Shown one piece after another: positions 52,326 to 61,424 of a DNA stretch of 64,000 bases. The stretch's first letter is position 1. Each line of letters begins with the position of its first letter. Both the position numbers and the translations under genes were made by a program. The DNA is from Candidatus Hydrogenedentota bacterium (GTDB lineage: Bacteria > Hydrogenedentota > Hydrogenedentia > Hydrogenedentales > SLHB01): positions 78,756-142,755 of the forward strand of contig JACRLJ010000009.1 of the NCBI GenBank assembly GCA_016215105.1. The letters run 5' to 3'. The notes beneath the pieces were generated by a model, which saw only the letters and a list, made by a program, of their open reading frames with translations, searched no databases and was not told where the DNA came from.

Positions 52326-53408
52326 TTACAACCCCGAGCGTATCCCCGCCGCCCGATCACATATCTCCTCCTTCGTGAGCCCCGCGGCTGCGTACATCGC
52401 GAAGATGTTGTCGTCGGGCGTTTCCGGAGGCACCGTGTGCGACGCGGCCAGGATGTAACCGCCCCCATCACTCGTCATCCCCTCGATGAGGCGTTCCGTC
52501 GCTTGCCGCACTTCACGCGCCGTTCCGGTGGGCAACAACTCTTGCGTGTCCACGCCGCCCATGAAGGTGAGGTCCTTGCCGAATTCCCGTTTCAACTCCA
52601 GCGGGTCCATGCCGGGACAGTTGCACTGAATCGGGTTCAGCACGGTGATGCCCATGTCTATCAGGTCGCCAATAATCGGGCGCAGCGCCCCGCAGCAGTG
52701 GTATGCGACGGGCAGGCCGTGCGACTTGCCGACATCTACCACACGCTGCAGATGCGGGCGGATCAGGTCGCGCCACATCGCCGGTCCCATGATCATCGAG
52801 GTCTGACCGGCGACATCATCTCCCGTCCATAACCAGTCTACCTTGAACCGCCGCAAGGACTCCTCAGAGAGCAGCACGGCGAAATCCGCGCACCGCCCCA
52901 GCATCGTGTCCGCAACGTCCGGCTGGCTCGCCATGTCGAGAATGGCTGTGTCCATTCCGCGAAGACGCCAATACATCTCGAACACACACGGAGACACATC
53001 GACACCGGTGAACAAGTCCTCCGCTCCAATTAACGCGCGCGCCATTGGATCGAGCAACTCTTCAAGATGCGATTCGGGAAACGTGTACGCCAGCAACTCG
53101 TCCGGGGTTGCGTCGAGCAGCGGGAACTTCGCGATTTGATTGAATGCCCCTTGCTTTTCCCAGGTGATACCCCACACGTCGGTGTGCGACTCGCCGCCGT
53201 GTTCGTGGACGATCCCCTCCATCGCGTAGTTGTTATTGACCCACGTCTGGCGGACATCGTTTCCCATCGCGTCCGCGACACGCGCCACTGGGATTTCGAG
53301 CAACTCCGCTATGTGCCGCGCGGTGGACGGATGAAACCACATGAAGATCGGGACACGGTCAACCGGTTGACGATCAAGGGCCGCGCGGACTCGCTGTTTT
53401 CCCGTCAT
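52326..53408 (-). CDS. Uroporphyrinogen decarboxylase (URO-D) family protein
   Basis: This 360-residue member of the URO-D superfamily includes heme-pathway decarboxylase and corrinoid methyltransferases (MtaA/CmuA type). RVRAALDRQPVDRVPIFMWF at the N-terminus, AYHCCGALRPIIGDLIDMGI, the NPIQCNCPGMDP cysteine segment, and LTFMGGVDTQELLPTG near the end fit the methyltransferase-like branch rather than HemE. The HCCG...QCNC pair could bind zinc. Lack of other heme genes nearby supports a non-HemE role. AAAGGG lies 7 nt before the ATG. It is last in a four-gene operon, 27 nt after the GH172 gene. Confidence 0.85.
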   Translation of the reverse strand: MTGKQRVRAALDRQPVDRVPIFMWFHPSTARHIAELLEIPVARVADAMGNDVRQTWVNNNYAMEGIVHEHGGESHTDVWGITWEKQGAFNQIAKFPLLDATPDELLAYTFPESHLEELLDPMARALIGAEDLFTGVDVSPCVFEMYWRLRGMDTAILDMASQPDVADTMLGRCADFAVLLSEESLRRFKVDWLWTGDDVAGQTSMIMGPAMWRDLIRPHLQRVVDVGKSHGLPVAYHCCGALRPIIGDLIDMGITVLNPIQCNCPGMDPLELKREFGKDLTFMGGVDTQELLPTGTAREVRQATERLIEGMTSDGGGYILAASHTVPPETPDDNIFAMYAAAGLTKEEICDRAAGIRSGL

Positions 53409-53435
53409 GATAGGGCCCTTTCCATGGTACGGGTC

Positions 53436-55010
53436 CTATTTGGCCGCTGGCGGCGCCGCCGGGGCGGAAGGCGGGGCTGCCTCCAGGCTCTTCAAGGTGC
53501 GCTGATACCCGGGGACATCCTCCAGACGCAGCAAGACGAGTTTCGTCATGCCGAACCCATTCGGCTTTCCGACAAGTGTCCGCGTATTCGGCGAGGCGCC
53601 GCGGCCTTCAAATCGCAGCGTATGCTTGCCCGCGACGAGGTCATGCAAATCCAGGCAGACCCACTTCTCGTCCTCGCCCGCGATGCACAAGTCGAGCGGC
53701 CCGCCGATGGGACGATCATCCAGGAACGGCTGATACACGCCACCCAGGAAGGAGTAGGTCAGAATGGCGTTGACTTGGTAGCGGCCCGGTTCCGCCGCGT
53801 CGAACGTTACTTCGAGCCGCGCGTCCGGCTTGCTCGGGAGATACAGGATATCGTCATCGGACTTGACCAGGAGTTGCTCCGGCGCCGCTTTCACTTCCAA
53901 ACTCTTGGCGCCGATTACGCGATACGGCGCCACCCGGTTTTCGAGCGGTGGCAGCGGTGTAGCCGGGCCGGCCGCCGGGGTTTGGTACCAGAACGCGACC
54001 GAACTAACCCAGTCCGGCCGCTCGTGGTATTGTCCTAGAAATTCCGGTATCGGCGCGCCCTCGCCGTAGATGCTGCCTTTGTGTTCTATCGTGACCTTCA
54101 GGGACTTCGTAAACGGAATGGGATCTTTGATGTGCCAGCGGTACGCGCTCACGCGATCGCCCGCGTAATACCCTTCCCACACCGGCACGCCGAAATACGG
54201 TGTCTCGAACGTACGGAAACCCCACGCGTCACCAAAGTAATCTTCCGTGCCGGTGCCCCGCAACGACGGTACTTCTTCACCGTCAACAAAGAAGAAGTCG
54301 TCGCCTTCGCCGAACCAGCCGATTTCCGTCTGCAACACGGAGTACACCGTGCCGACATAGTGGCCACGGCCTTTCGTATCCAGAATCGTGTAATTACCCG
54401 GCTCGGCAGGGGCTTGCTGGCGGTATTGCGCGTGGAAGTAAGCGATGTCATCCGGCAGCGCGTCGTACTTGCGCCAATCGAGATAGTAGTAGAACGAGTC
54501 GGTGCGGTAGGCGTTGGAATCGTTGGTGACCGTGACCTTGGCGTGTTTGCGGAACGGCATTTCCCAAAAGCAACTGCGGGCCCGTCCGTAGGCGGAATTC
54601 ACGACCGGCGCCGAGGTAAACGAAGCCCTTGCGGCATTGCCCACGCCGAAGAAATCGCCCAACGGCGCCTCAACGCTCGGCTTGTCCGAACCGTCCCAGT
54701 AGATGCGCACGATAAGCGAACGCGGGTAGAAGGGATCCTTCGTATTGATGGTTGTCCAGACGTGCGTGATGACGCCGGGGCCGTCCACGTCGGCGAGGAC
54801 CAGGGTCGCGCCGGGCTCGATGGGACGCGAGTCACTGTTCTTCGTGACGTCCTGGTTCGAACTGCTCTCGCGCCGCGCCTGGTAATGCTGGATACGGGTC
54901 AACGAGTCGAGCGCGGCCGCATCCGAGGGCGGTTGCGCCCATGCCGGCGTTCCGGCGCCTGCACCCAACGCAATCAGACCCGTTACGCCCAAAATGGTCC
55001 GCATTCTCAC
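53436..55010 (-). CDS. Secreted DUF2961 protein (GH172-type)
   Basis: A 524-residue protein has a signal peptide ending in TPAWAQP. DUF2961 defines GH172, which includes alpha-D-fructofuranosidase and difructose-anhydride enzymes. Hallmark segments are GPGVITHVWTT, EAPLGDFFGVGN, RARSCFWEMPF, GWFGEGDDFFFVDGE and SLRGTGTEDYFGDAWGF; the acidic residues in the last two are the presumed catalytic pair. A C-terminal jelly roll (GRYQVNAILTYSFLGG) follows, then an Ala/Pro tail. It likely cuts fructose- or arabinose-type polymers outside the cytoplasm. It is 24 nt downstream of pepF in the same operon. Confidence 0.9.
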   Translation of the reverse strand: MRMRTILGVTGLIALGAGAGTPAWAQPPSDAAALDSLTRIQHYQARRESSSNQDVTKNSDSRPIEPGATLVLADVDGPGVITHVWTTINTKDPFYPRSLIVRIYWDGSDKPSVEAPLGDFFGVGNAARASFTSAPVVNSAYGRARSCFWEMPFRKHAKVTVTNDSNAYRTDSFYYYLDWRKYDALPDDIAYFHAQYRQQAPAEPGNYTILDTKGRGHYVGTVYSVLQTEIGWFGEGDDFFFVDGEEVPSLRGTGTEDYFGDAWGFRTFETPYFGVPVWEGYYAGDRVSAYRWHIKDPIPFTKSLKVTIEHKGSIYGEGAPIPEFLGQYHERPDWVSSVAFWYQTPAAGPATPLPPLENRVAPYRVIGAKSLEVKAAPEQLLVKSDDDILYLPSKPDARLEVTFDAAEPGRYQVNAILTYSFLGGVYQPFLDDRPIGGPLDLCIAGEDEKWVCLDLHDLVAGKHTLRFEGRGASPNTRTLVGKPNGFGMTKLVLLRLEDVPGYQRTLKSLEAAPPSAPAAPPAAK

Positions 55011-55034
55011 GTGACGATCCTCCCATGACGCGTG

Positions 55035-56840
55035 TTAGAGCAGCTCCTCCAATTCGTCCACCAACCGCGCGAAACGCTTCATCGCTGTAGCTACCGGCCC
55101 GGGCTTTTCCATATCTACGCCGGCGTCGCGCAGCAATTCCAGCGGGAACTTCGAGCCTCCGCCTTTCAGGAACGATAAGTAGGCCTCGCGCTCCTTGGCG
55201 CCGCCATTCAGAACGCGCTCGCTCAGCGCGACGGCGGCGGAAATGCCCGTCGCGTACTTGTACACGTAAAACGCGTTGTAGAAATGCGGAATACGCAATC
55301 CCTCGAGGGTCAGTTGCTCATCGAGACAGAACTCGGGGCCGAAATAGCGCTCGAGCAATCCGCGGTATTCGTGGCGAATCCGTTCGATTGTCAACGGCTC
55401 ACCGTTTTCCGTGATCGCATGGGTAATGTGCTCGAATTCCGCGAACATGGTCTGGCGAACCAGTGTGTTCCGAATCTCGTCAAGCTCTCGATTGATCAGG
55501 AACGCGCGCATCTTCTTGTCCTTGGCGTGGTCAAAAAGATACTTTCCGAGCAGCAATTCATTGAACGTGGACGCGACCTCGGCGACGAAAATGGTGTAGT
55601 CGTAATACTGATAGGGCTGATTCCGTACGCTGTAGTACGTGTGCATCGAATGGCCGGCCTCGTGCGCCAGCGTGAACGCGCTGTCAATCACATCGTCTTT
55701 GTAATTCATCAGAATGTACGGCGGGCCAGAATATCCCCCCGCCGAAAAGGCCCCGCTGCGCTTGCCCTGGTTCTCGTAGCGGTCCACCCAGCGCCCGCGA
55801 ACCAGTCCCTCGTGCAGCGCTTTGCAGTAGCCGTCGCCCAACGGCGCCAGCGCCGCACAGACCGAGTCCGCGGCCTTCGCGTAAGGCATGCCCGATTTGC
55901 CCAGGTGCGCCAGTGGGACGTAACAGTCGTAAATGTGAACGTCCTTAATCTTCAGTGCCTTCCGCCGCACTTCTAAGTACCGGTACACGGTCTTCAGGTT
56001 CGCATGCACGGCCTTGATCAGATTGTCGTAAACGGCCACGGGAACCTTGTCGTGAAACAACGACGCTTCGCGGACCGACGGATAATGCCGGACCCGCGCG
56101 TGGTAGACGTCATTCAACACCGATGAACTCAGTGTAGCCGCGAGCGTATTGGAGTGCGCCTCGTACGCGTCATAGAACTTGTGGAACGCTTCCTTGCGAA
56201 CGGTCCGCTTGGGCGACTCATAAAAGGTGATCAGAGACCCGTGCGTCAGTTCGACTTTCCGGCCCTTTTCGTCCGTGACAAACCCAAACTTGAGGTCCGC
56301 GTCGTTGAGCTGGCCAAAGACCTTGCTCGCCGTGCCCGCTACCTCGCCTTGCATCGCCAGCACCATCTCTTCCGGCTCGGAAAGAATGTGCGGCCGGTAC
56401 CGCAGCAGTTTCTCGAGGGCGTAGCGGTAATCCTTGAGGACAGGGTCTTTCAGGAACGCATCCATCTTCTTTTTCGGAATCGCCTGAATCTCGGGCGCGA
56501 TGAAGCTGGCCGCTTCCATCGCGTGCGTCGCCAAATGCGTGTAACGCGCCACCATGCCCTGGTACGTGCTGTTGGCGACGTCCTCGGAAGACTTCAAGAA
56601 GGCGTAGGAGCGCATGGTCTCCGCAAGCTTGTCGAACTCGATCTCGAAGGCATAGCAGTCGCGCAGCGTCTTCGCCGACGAGCCAAGCTTGCCCCGGAAT
56701 TTTTCAAATCCAGCGATCTGTTTGTCGAGCTTTCTGTATGCCGCGTCCCAGGCTTTGTCATCCTTGAAGAGCGGGCTTAGGTCCCATGTGTCTTCCTTCT
56801 TGATGTCGCGGCGTAGCGGGCTGCGTTTCACGGTAGCCAT
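55035..56840 (-). CDS. pepF: Oligoendopeptidase F (M3 family)
   Basis: A 601-residue zinc metallopeptidase degrades small peptides in the cytoplasm. The zinc site LAHEAGHSMHTYYS (HEAGH near residues 391-395) is complete, with the third ligand Glu about 25 residues on in EVASTFNELLLG. The start (DIKKEDTWDLSPLFKDDKAW) and end (YVYKYATGISAAVALSERVL) are typical of PepF, and the length is normal. There is no signal peptide. It is second in an operon, 74 nt after the phosphatase gene and 24 nt before the GH172 gene. Confidence 0.96.
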   Translation of the reverse strand: MATVKRSPLRRDIKKEDTWDLSPLFKDDKAWDAAYRKLDKQIAGFEKFRGKLGSSAKTLRDCYAFEIEFDKLAETMRSYAFLKSSEDVANSTYQGMVARYTHLATHAMEAASFIAPEIQAIPKKKMDAFLKDPVLKDYRYALEKLLRYRPHILSEPEEMVLAMQGEVAGTASKVFGQLNDADLKFGFVTDEKGRKVELTHGSLITFYESPKRTVRKEAFHKFYDAYEAHSNTLAATLSSSVLNDVYHARVRHYPSVREASLFHDKVPVAVYDNLIKAVHANLKTVYRYLEVRRKALKIKDVHIYDCYVPLAHLGKSGMPYAKAADSVCAALAPLGDGYCKALHEGLVRGRWVDRYENQGKRSGAFSAGGYSGPPYILMNYKDDVIDSAFTLAHEAGHSMHTYYSVRNQPYQYYDYTIFVAEVASTFNELLLGKYLFDHAKDKKMRAFLINRELDEIRNTLVRQTMFAEFEHITHAITENGEPLTIERIRHEYRGLLERYFGPEFCLDEQLTLEGLRIPHFYNAFYVYKYATGISAAVALSERVLNGGAKEREAYLSFLKGGGSKFPLELLRDAGVDMEKPGPVATAMKRFARLVDELEELL

Positions 56841-56914
56841 TAAAATCCTTTCTGTGATTGGTATTTTCCAACAATGGCGAAACTACGCAAGGACGTATGC
56901 GCGCACGTCCGCGC

Positions 56915-58780
56915 CTAGGCCGCGTCGGCGGCTTTCTTCCCAGTCCATTGGTCTATGAACTCCTGACGCTTTCCCGGCTCTGACTTCGGGAAGGTTGACA
57001 GTTTTCCATCGATCAGTACGCTCGTGCCGGTCAGGCTGTTCAGTGTCCACCCTAAACGGATCAACACATACTCATCCTTCTCCGCGTCAACCCACTTCAA
57101 CAAGTCGTTGAGTTCCGCCTTTGTCGCAACGCGCCCGATGGCGTAGGAGGCGCGTTGGCGAACGGCGGCCGGCGCGTCCGAGTTCAGAATGGCCGCCGCG
57201 GTCTGGTACGTCAGCTTTGCCGGCGTGTGGAACTGCAACGCGCCGATCAGCGATATCCGCACCTTATCGTCCTGCGAGGCGTCGAGCGCCTGTTTCGCGA
57301 TGGTATTGCCCATTGCCGCCGGCGCCATGATCTCGAGGGCGCGCGCAATGGAACGCCGCACAGCGGGGTCCTTATCCGTGAGATAGGGCAGCAGATCATT
57401 CGCAGTGCTCGAATTTCCAATCGCGCGAAGGGCGTCTGCCGCGGCCTGACGCACTTTGGCGTCGTCATTCCTCAGATACGGCAGCAGCGCCTTGGCCGCC
57501 GGACCGTAGACCATCGCGCCTAGACGGTCGATGCTGGCCACGAGCTCATCGCCCGTTTGTTTCGCAAGCCCAGTGAGAACCGATTTGGGAGTTGACTCGT
57601 TCTTCCAGATAATCAGGTGGTCGATCTCGACAATCTTGTTTTCCACCGTGGACCAGCAGAACGTCCGCAACTCCATTTCATCTTCCTTGCACTGCACCAC
57701 GGTATACGTGGGTTTGCCCTCGGTTGTGCGGTCGTCGGCGACGGCCGTCCACCACTCCGGATAATTGCCGTTAATGTCGCCGCCGTTTACGACGTAGGCG
57801 GTGCCCGCTGCATCGTCACGCTTGCCATCCCGGATACGGAATGCGCGCTCATAGATGTGGGTGTGGCCCGCAATGTCCATCGTAATGTGATGCTTGTCAA
57901 AGGACTTGGCGATCGCGTCAGGCCCGATGCCCATCTCGGGATCGGTGGGCTTCCGTTCGATTCCGGGAGCGCCGGTGACTTTGCGGCTGTCCGTGGGCCC
58001 GAAATAGCCGGCGCAAAATATGGGCAGATGCTGGGACAGGACGGTGTACTTGCTGTGAACGGTGGGCATGTGCTTGTCGAGCCATTGCGGGATCTCGCGC
58101 GAGCTGTCAATGGATACTAGCATGAAGTGCGTATTGCCCCAGTCGAACGTTGCGAAGGGTTCGCCCTCACCCTGGAGTTCATGGTACTTCGCGAACCAGT
58201 CGTTCTCCTTGTCCGTGGTCGCGGAGCCTTCGTGATTGCCGCGCGCCGTAACCATCATGTATTTGTGGTTAATCTCGGAATACCGCTTGAAATGCTCCGG
58301 CCACAGTTCGTACTTGTGGCCGTTTAACACCAAGTCGCCCATGATGAGATAGAAATCCGGATTCCATTGCAGCGTGTGGGCGGCCATTTTTGTCTCCTCC
58401 CAGCGCGTGTCCCAGCGGCGCGAATCCCCAACTACAATGAAGGTTACCGGGACCGGACCCGTGGGCGCGGTCTTGAACACGCTCTCCAAGTGATCGGCGC
58501 CGGCCTTGACCTGGTAGTGGTAGCTGGTGGCCGGCTTCAAGCCCGTGATGCGAACGCGGTGAATCTTCACGACCTCGTCCGATTTGGCCTGCTGGCCGTA
58601 CTTGTCGTCCGCGCCGTATGCCACGACCCCAGGGCCGGCGTCCGTTGTTTCCCAGATGATGGTAGCGCCATCCGTCGTGATGTTCTGAAGGTGGGGCGCA
58701 ATGTAAAACCCATCGGCCAATGCGGCCACCGGACAAACGAGCGCGGCGGCGAGCGTGAAAACAGCGGCGTAGCTTCGCAT
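56915..58780 (-). CDS. Secreted purple-acid-phosphatase-like protein with HEAT repeats
   Basis: A 621-residue protein starts at ATG 58780, supported by GAAGGAG 8 nt upstream and by a signal peptide ending in VAALADG. A fibronectin-like domain (about 25-110) precedes a calcineurin-like metallophosphoesterase with VVGDSRRWD, LIMGDLVLNG, ARGNHEG, SQHLPIFCAGYF and AGHTHIYERAF, providing the two-metal ligands of purple acid phosphatases. From about residue 440, HEAT/PBS-lyase-like repeats follow (KALLPYLRNDDAKVRQAAAD, then DLLPYLTDKDPAVRRSIARA). It probably hydrolyses phosphate esters outside the cytoplasm; the repeats may bind a partner. It heads a four-gene operon. Confidence 0.92.
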   Translation of the reverse strand: MRSYAAVFTLAAALVCPVAALADGFYIAPHLQNITTDGATIIWETTDAGPGVVAYGADDKYGQQAKSDEVVKIHRVRITGLKPATSYHYQVKAGADHLESVFKTAPTGPVPVTFIVVGDSRRWDTRWEETKMAAHTLQWNPDFYLIMGDLVLNGHKYELWPEHFKRYSEINHKYMMVTARGNHEGSATTDKENDWFAKYHELQGEGEPFATFDWGNTHFMLVSIDSSREIPQWLDKHMPTVHSKYTVLSQHLPIFCAGYFGPTDSRKVTGAPGIERKPTDPEMGIGPDAIAKSFDKHHITMDIAGHTHIYERAFRIRDGKRDDAAGTAYVVNGGDINGNYPEWWTAVADDRTTEGKPTYTVVQCKEDEMELRTFCWSTVENKIVEIDHLIIWKNESTPKSVLTGLAKQTGDELVASIDRLGAMVYGPAAKALLPYLRNDDAKVRQAAADALRAIGNSSTANDLLPYLTDKDPAVRRSIARALEIMAPAAMGNTIAKQALDASQDDKVRISLIGALQFHTPAKLTYQTAAAILNSDAPAAVRQRASYAIGRVATKAELNDLLKWVDAEKDEYVLIRLGWTLNSLTGTSVLIDGKLSTFPKSEPGKRQEFIDQWTGKKAADAA

Positions 58781-59137
58781 GTGTGAGACTCCTTCGTGTT
58801 GCGGAATGGCTTCGCAGAGGTGATCTAAGAGTGCCAGACCGCCCCAGCAAAAGCAACCGTCCGCAGAGACCCCATAGTAGACACGGCGTCGCCGCCGCAT
58901 CCGATAGCCTATCCCCTTGCGTCACGATCTTCCCCACCGCGGCGCACCCCATCTCTACCGCGCAGAACCCAGAGCGAGCCGGAGAATGGAGTTGCCGACG
59001 ACGAAGTCATTACGTACTTTTCCAACCTTAGTGCTATGATATTGCGTGTTTGACGTGGCGTGTTGTCGGCGCAACGGAGTCCGCTTCCCCCGGAGGCGCA
59101 AGACGTTCGCAGGGCGCAAGCCGTATCAGTGAGGAAC

Positions 59138-60442
59138 ATGCCGGCGGAAGTATGCGATATCTCGGTAGTCATTCCCAGCCTCAACGAGGCGGCCAATTTG
59201 TACCGCTTGTTGCCCAAGCTCAAGGAGGCGCTGGACAACCTTCACATTGCCTGGGAGATCATCGTCGTAGATGGTGACTCGACGGACGGCACTCCCGCCG
59301 TCGTGGAGAACGCCGGCGCCCGGTACATCAACGAAACCAGGCGCGGATACGGGACCGCCATATTGCGCGGTGTCACCGAGGCGCGGGGCGAATTCGTCCT
59401 CACGATGGACGCCGATATGTCCCATCCGGCGGAATTTGTCCAACAACTCTGGTCCGCCCGGACCGAAGCGGATATCGTCATCGGTTCCCGCTATGTTCCC
59501 GGCGGACACGCGGACCAGCCTTGGTTTCGCGCGATGTTGAGCCGCATTCTGAACGGATTCTTCGGATACGGGCTTGCCATGCCCGTGAAGGACATGTCGA
59601 GCGGATTCCGCCTCTATCGCCGCAGCGTGTTCCGCAATATCGATCTCACCTTCACCAACTTCGTCATTCTTATCGAAATTCTGTTGAAGGCTTTCGCCCG
59701 CGGCGCCCGCATCAAGGAGGCGCCGTTTCACTACAAGCCCCGGCAGTCCGGCAATTCGCATGCGCGCATCATTAAGTTCGGTGTGGACTATCTGCGCCTG
59801 TTCCATCGAATGTGGCGAATCCGAAACTCGGTAGACTTCCCCGACTACGATGAGCGCGCGTTTGACAGCCGCATTCCCCTGCAGAAGTACTGGCAGCGCA
59901 AGCGCTATGACATCATCATGCGGTTTACCCCGAAATTTGTTTCCACCGTGGACGTGGGCTGCGGCAGCAGTCATATTCTCGCTGACTTGCCTCATGCGAT
60001 CGGCGTTGACATGCGCCACGAAAAGCTCTCGTACATGCGCAAGAGCAACAAGCTGTTGCTGCAAGCCAACGGACTCCAATTGCCCTTTCCCGATGATTCG
60101 TTCGATTGCGCTATCAGCTCCGAAGTGATCGAGCATATTCCCGAAGAGAACGGCAAGTTGATTGACGAACTGACGCGGGTGCTGAAGCCGGGCGGGACGT
60201 TGGTCCTTGGCACTCCGGACTACGGCGGATGGCAATGGCCTCTCATCGAAAAGGCCTACGCCTTGGCCGCCCCCAGCGCGTACGCCGACGAGCACGTTAC
60301 GCACTACACGTACGATTCGCTGCGGAAAGCGCTGCTCGAGCGCGGCTACGAGATTACCGCGCACGACTACATCTGCAAAGCGGAACTGATATTTCAGGCG
60401 ACTAAACCTGGCAAGTCGGCGCCGAGTTCGAACGAGATATGA
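59138..60442 (+). CDS. Fusion of GT2 glycosyltransferase and SAM methyltransferase
   Basis: This is a 434-residue two-domain protein. Residues 1-240 form a family 2 glycosyltransferase of the dolichol-phosphate-mannose-synthase type: ISVVIPSLNEAANL, IIVVDGDSTDGT, LTMDADMSHPAEF (metal-binding Asp triplet) and KDMSSGFRLYRR. No membrane helices follow. Residues about 270-400 form a class I methyltransferase: VSTVDVGCGSSHILADLP, IGVDMRHEKL, DSFDCAISSEVIEHIP and VLKPGGTLVLGTPDYG. The protein likely glycosylates a polyprenyl phosphate and methylates the sugar or lipid. ATG 59138 has GAGG 5 nt upstream. A TPR lipoprotein gene follows after 38 nt. Confidence 0.9.
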   Translation: MPAEVCDISVVIPSLNEAANLYRLLPKLKEALDNLHIAWEIIVVDGDSTDGTPAVVENAGARYINETRRGYGTAILRGVTEARGEFVLTMDADMSHPAEFVQQLWSARTEADIVIGSRYVPGGHADQPWFRAMLSRILNGFFGYGLAMPVKDMSSGFRLYRRSVFRNIDLTFTNFVILIEILLKAFARGARIKEAPFHYKPRQSGNSHARIIKFGVDYLRLFHRMWRIRNSVDFPDYDERAFDSRIPLQKYWQRKRYDIIMRFTPKFVSTVDVGCGSSHILADLPHAIGVDMRHEKLSYMRKSNKLLLQANGLQLPFPDDSFDCAISSEVIEHIPEENGKLIDELTRVLKPGGTLVLGTPDYGGWQWPLIEKAYALAAPSAYADEHVTHYTYDSLRKALLERGYEITAHDYICKAELIFQATKPGKSAPSSNEI

Positions 60443-60480
60443 TGCAACGCGAAACCAACTCCAACGACGAGGTGAAACGC

Positions 60481-61353
60481 ATGGTCCGTAGGCGCATGTA
60501 TGTCGCAGTGACTGTGCTGGCGCTGATGGTGGGTTGCGCCACCGGCTCGGCCAAGAAAAAGGATGAGGCCGCTACTCCGCCTCTCGTGCCCGACCCGCGC
60601 GCGGAACTGCTCAAGAAGGCCGAAGAGCAGCGCGCCGTCGTGCAGCAAGACCCCGCGAACGCCGAGCAACAATACAAACTTGGCAACGCGCTGTTCGACG
60701 CTTTCCAGTTCACGGAGGCGCGCGCCGCCTACAACGAGGCGATTAAGCTCAAGCCCGGCTATGCCGCCGCCTTCTGTAACCTTGGGCTGACGCTCAAGCG
60801 CCTGGGCCAGTTGGAGGAGGCCATAAAGGCCTATCGCTCGGCGCTGGCCATCGAACCGGATGACAAGACCACCTTGCTCAATCTCGCGTCGGCGCTTGAC
60901 ACTCTAAAGGACTCGGAGGGGCAAGTTGCGATCCTCCGCCATCTCGCCAAAGTCTATCCCGACGATGTGCAGGCGCAGGTCGAACTGGCCCATACCCTCT
61001 TCCGGCTCGGACGCTACGAAGACGCCGCCACGGCTTTCAAAGAAGTCTTGCGTCTCGACGCCGCGAATTCCGGCGATTACTACAATCTGGGGCTGTGCTA
61101 TTTCAACCGGGACGATTGGGATGGGGCTGTGACCACTTGGCTCGCTGGATTGGCCCGCAATCCGAAAGATCCCTCCCTGCTGAAAGGCTTGGCCGTGGTA
61201 TACTGGAAGCGAAAAGACTACGACCAGGCGTGGCAATATGTGACAAAGTGTGAAGCGCTCAATGTGGTTCTCGACCACAAATTCCTTCAGGCCCTGCGGG
61301 ATGATTCCGGTCAGCAGGGACCAAGCAGTAAGGTCTCGAAAGGGGCCAACTGA
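60481..61353 (+). CDS. TPR-repeat lipoprotein
   Basis: A 290-residue protein starts at ATG 60481, preferred over ATG 60439 because GAGGTG lies 7 nt before it and a signal peptide with lipobox LMVGC follows at once. Five to six tetratricopeptide repeats fill the mature part, for example PANAEQQYKLGNALFDAFQF, AAFCNLGLTLKRLGQLEEAI, QVELAHTLFRLGRYEDAATA and GDYYNLGLCYFNRDDWDGAV. It should be tethered to a membrane and act as a protein-binding scaffold, as in NlpI/PilF-type proteins. It is in an operon with the glycosyltransferase fusion. Confidence 0.9.
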   Translation: MVRRRMYVAVTVLALMVGCATGSAKKKDEAATPPLVPDPRAELLKKAEEQRAVVQQDPANAEQQYKLGNALFDAFQFTEARAAYNEAIKLKPGYAAAFCNLGLTLKRLGQLEEAIKAYRSALAIEPDDKTTLLNLASALDTLKDSEGQVAILRHLAKVYPDDVQAQVELAHTLFRLGRYEDAATAFKEVLRLDAANSGDYYNLGLCYFNRDDWDGAVTTWLAGLARNPKDPSLLKGLAVVYWKRKDYDQAWQYVTKCEALNVVLDHKFLQALRDDSGQQGPSSKVSKGAN

Positions 61354-61424
61354 GGCGCTTCGCCAAACCCGGAGGCAACGACTTAGGAGTAACCGCTTCG
61401 CCGTTCCACCGAGGAGATGGGGAC

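Noticed and set aside
52326-53408. hemE (heme-pathway uroporphyrinogen decarboxylase)
   Set aside because: The sequence fits the methyltransferase-like branch of the URO-D family, with an HCCG/QCNC cysteine pattern, and no heme genes are near.
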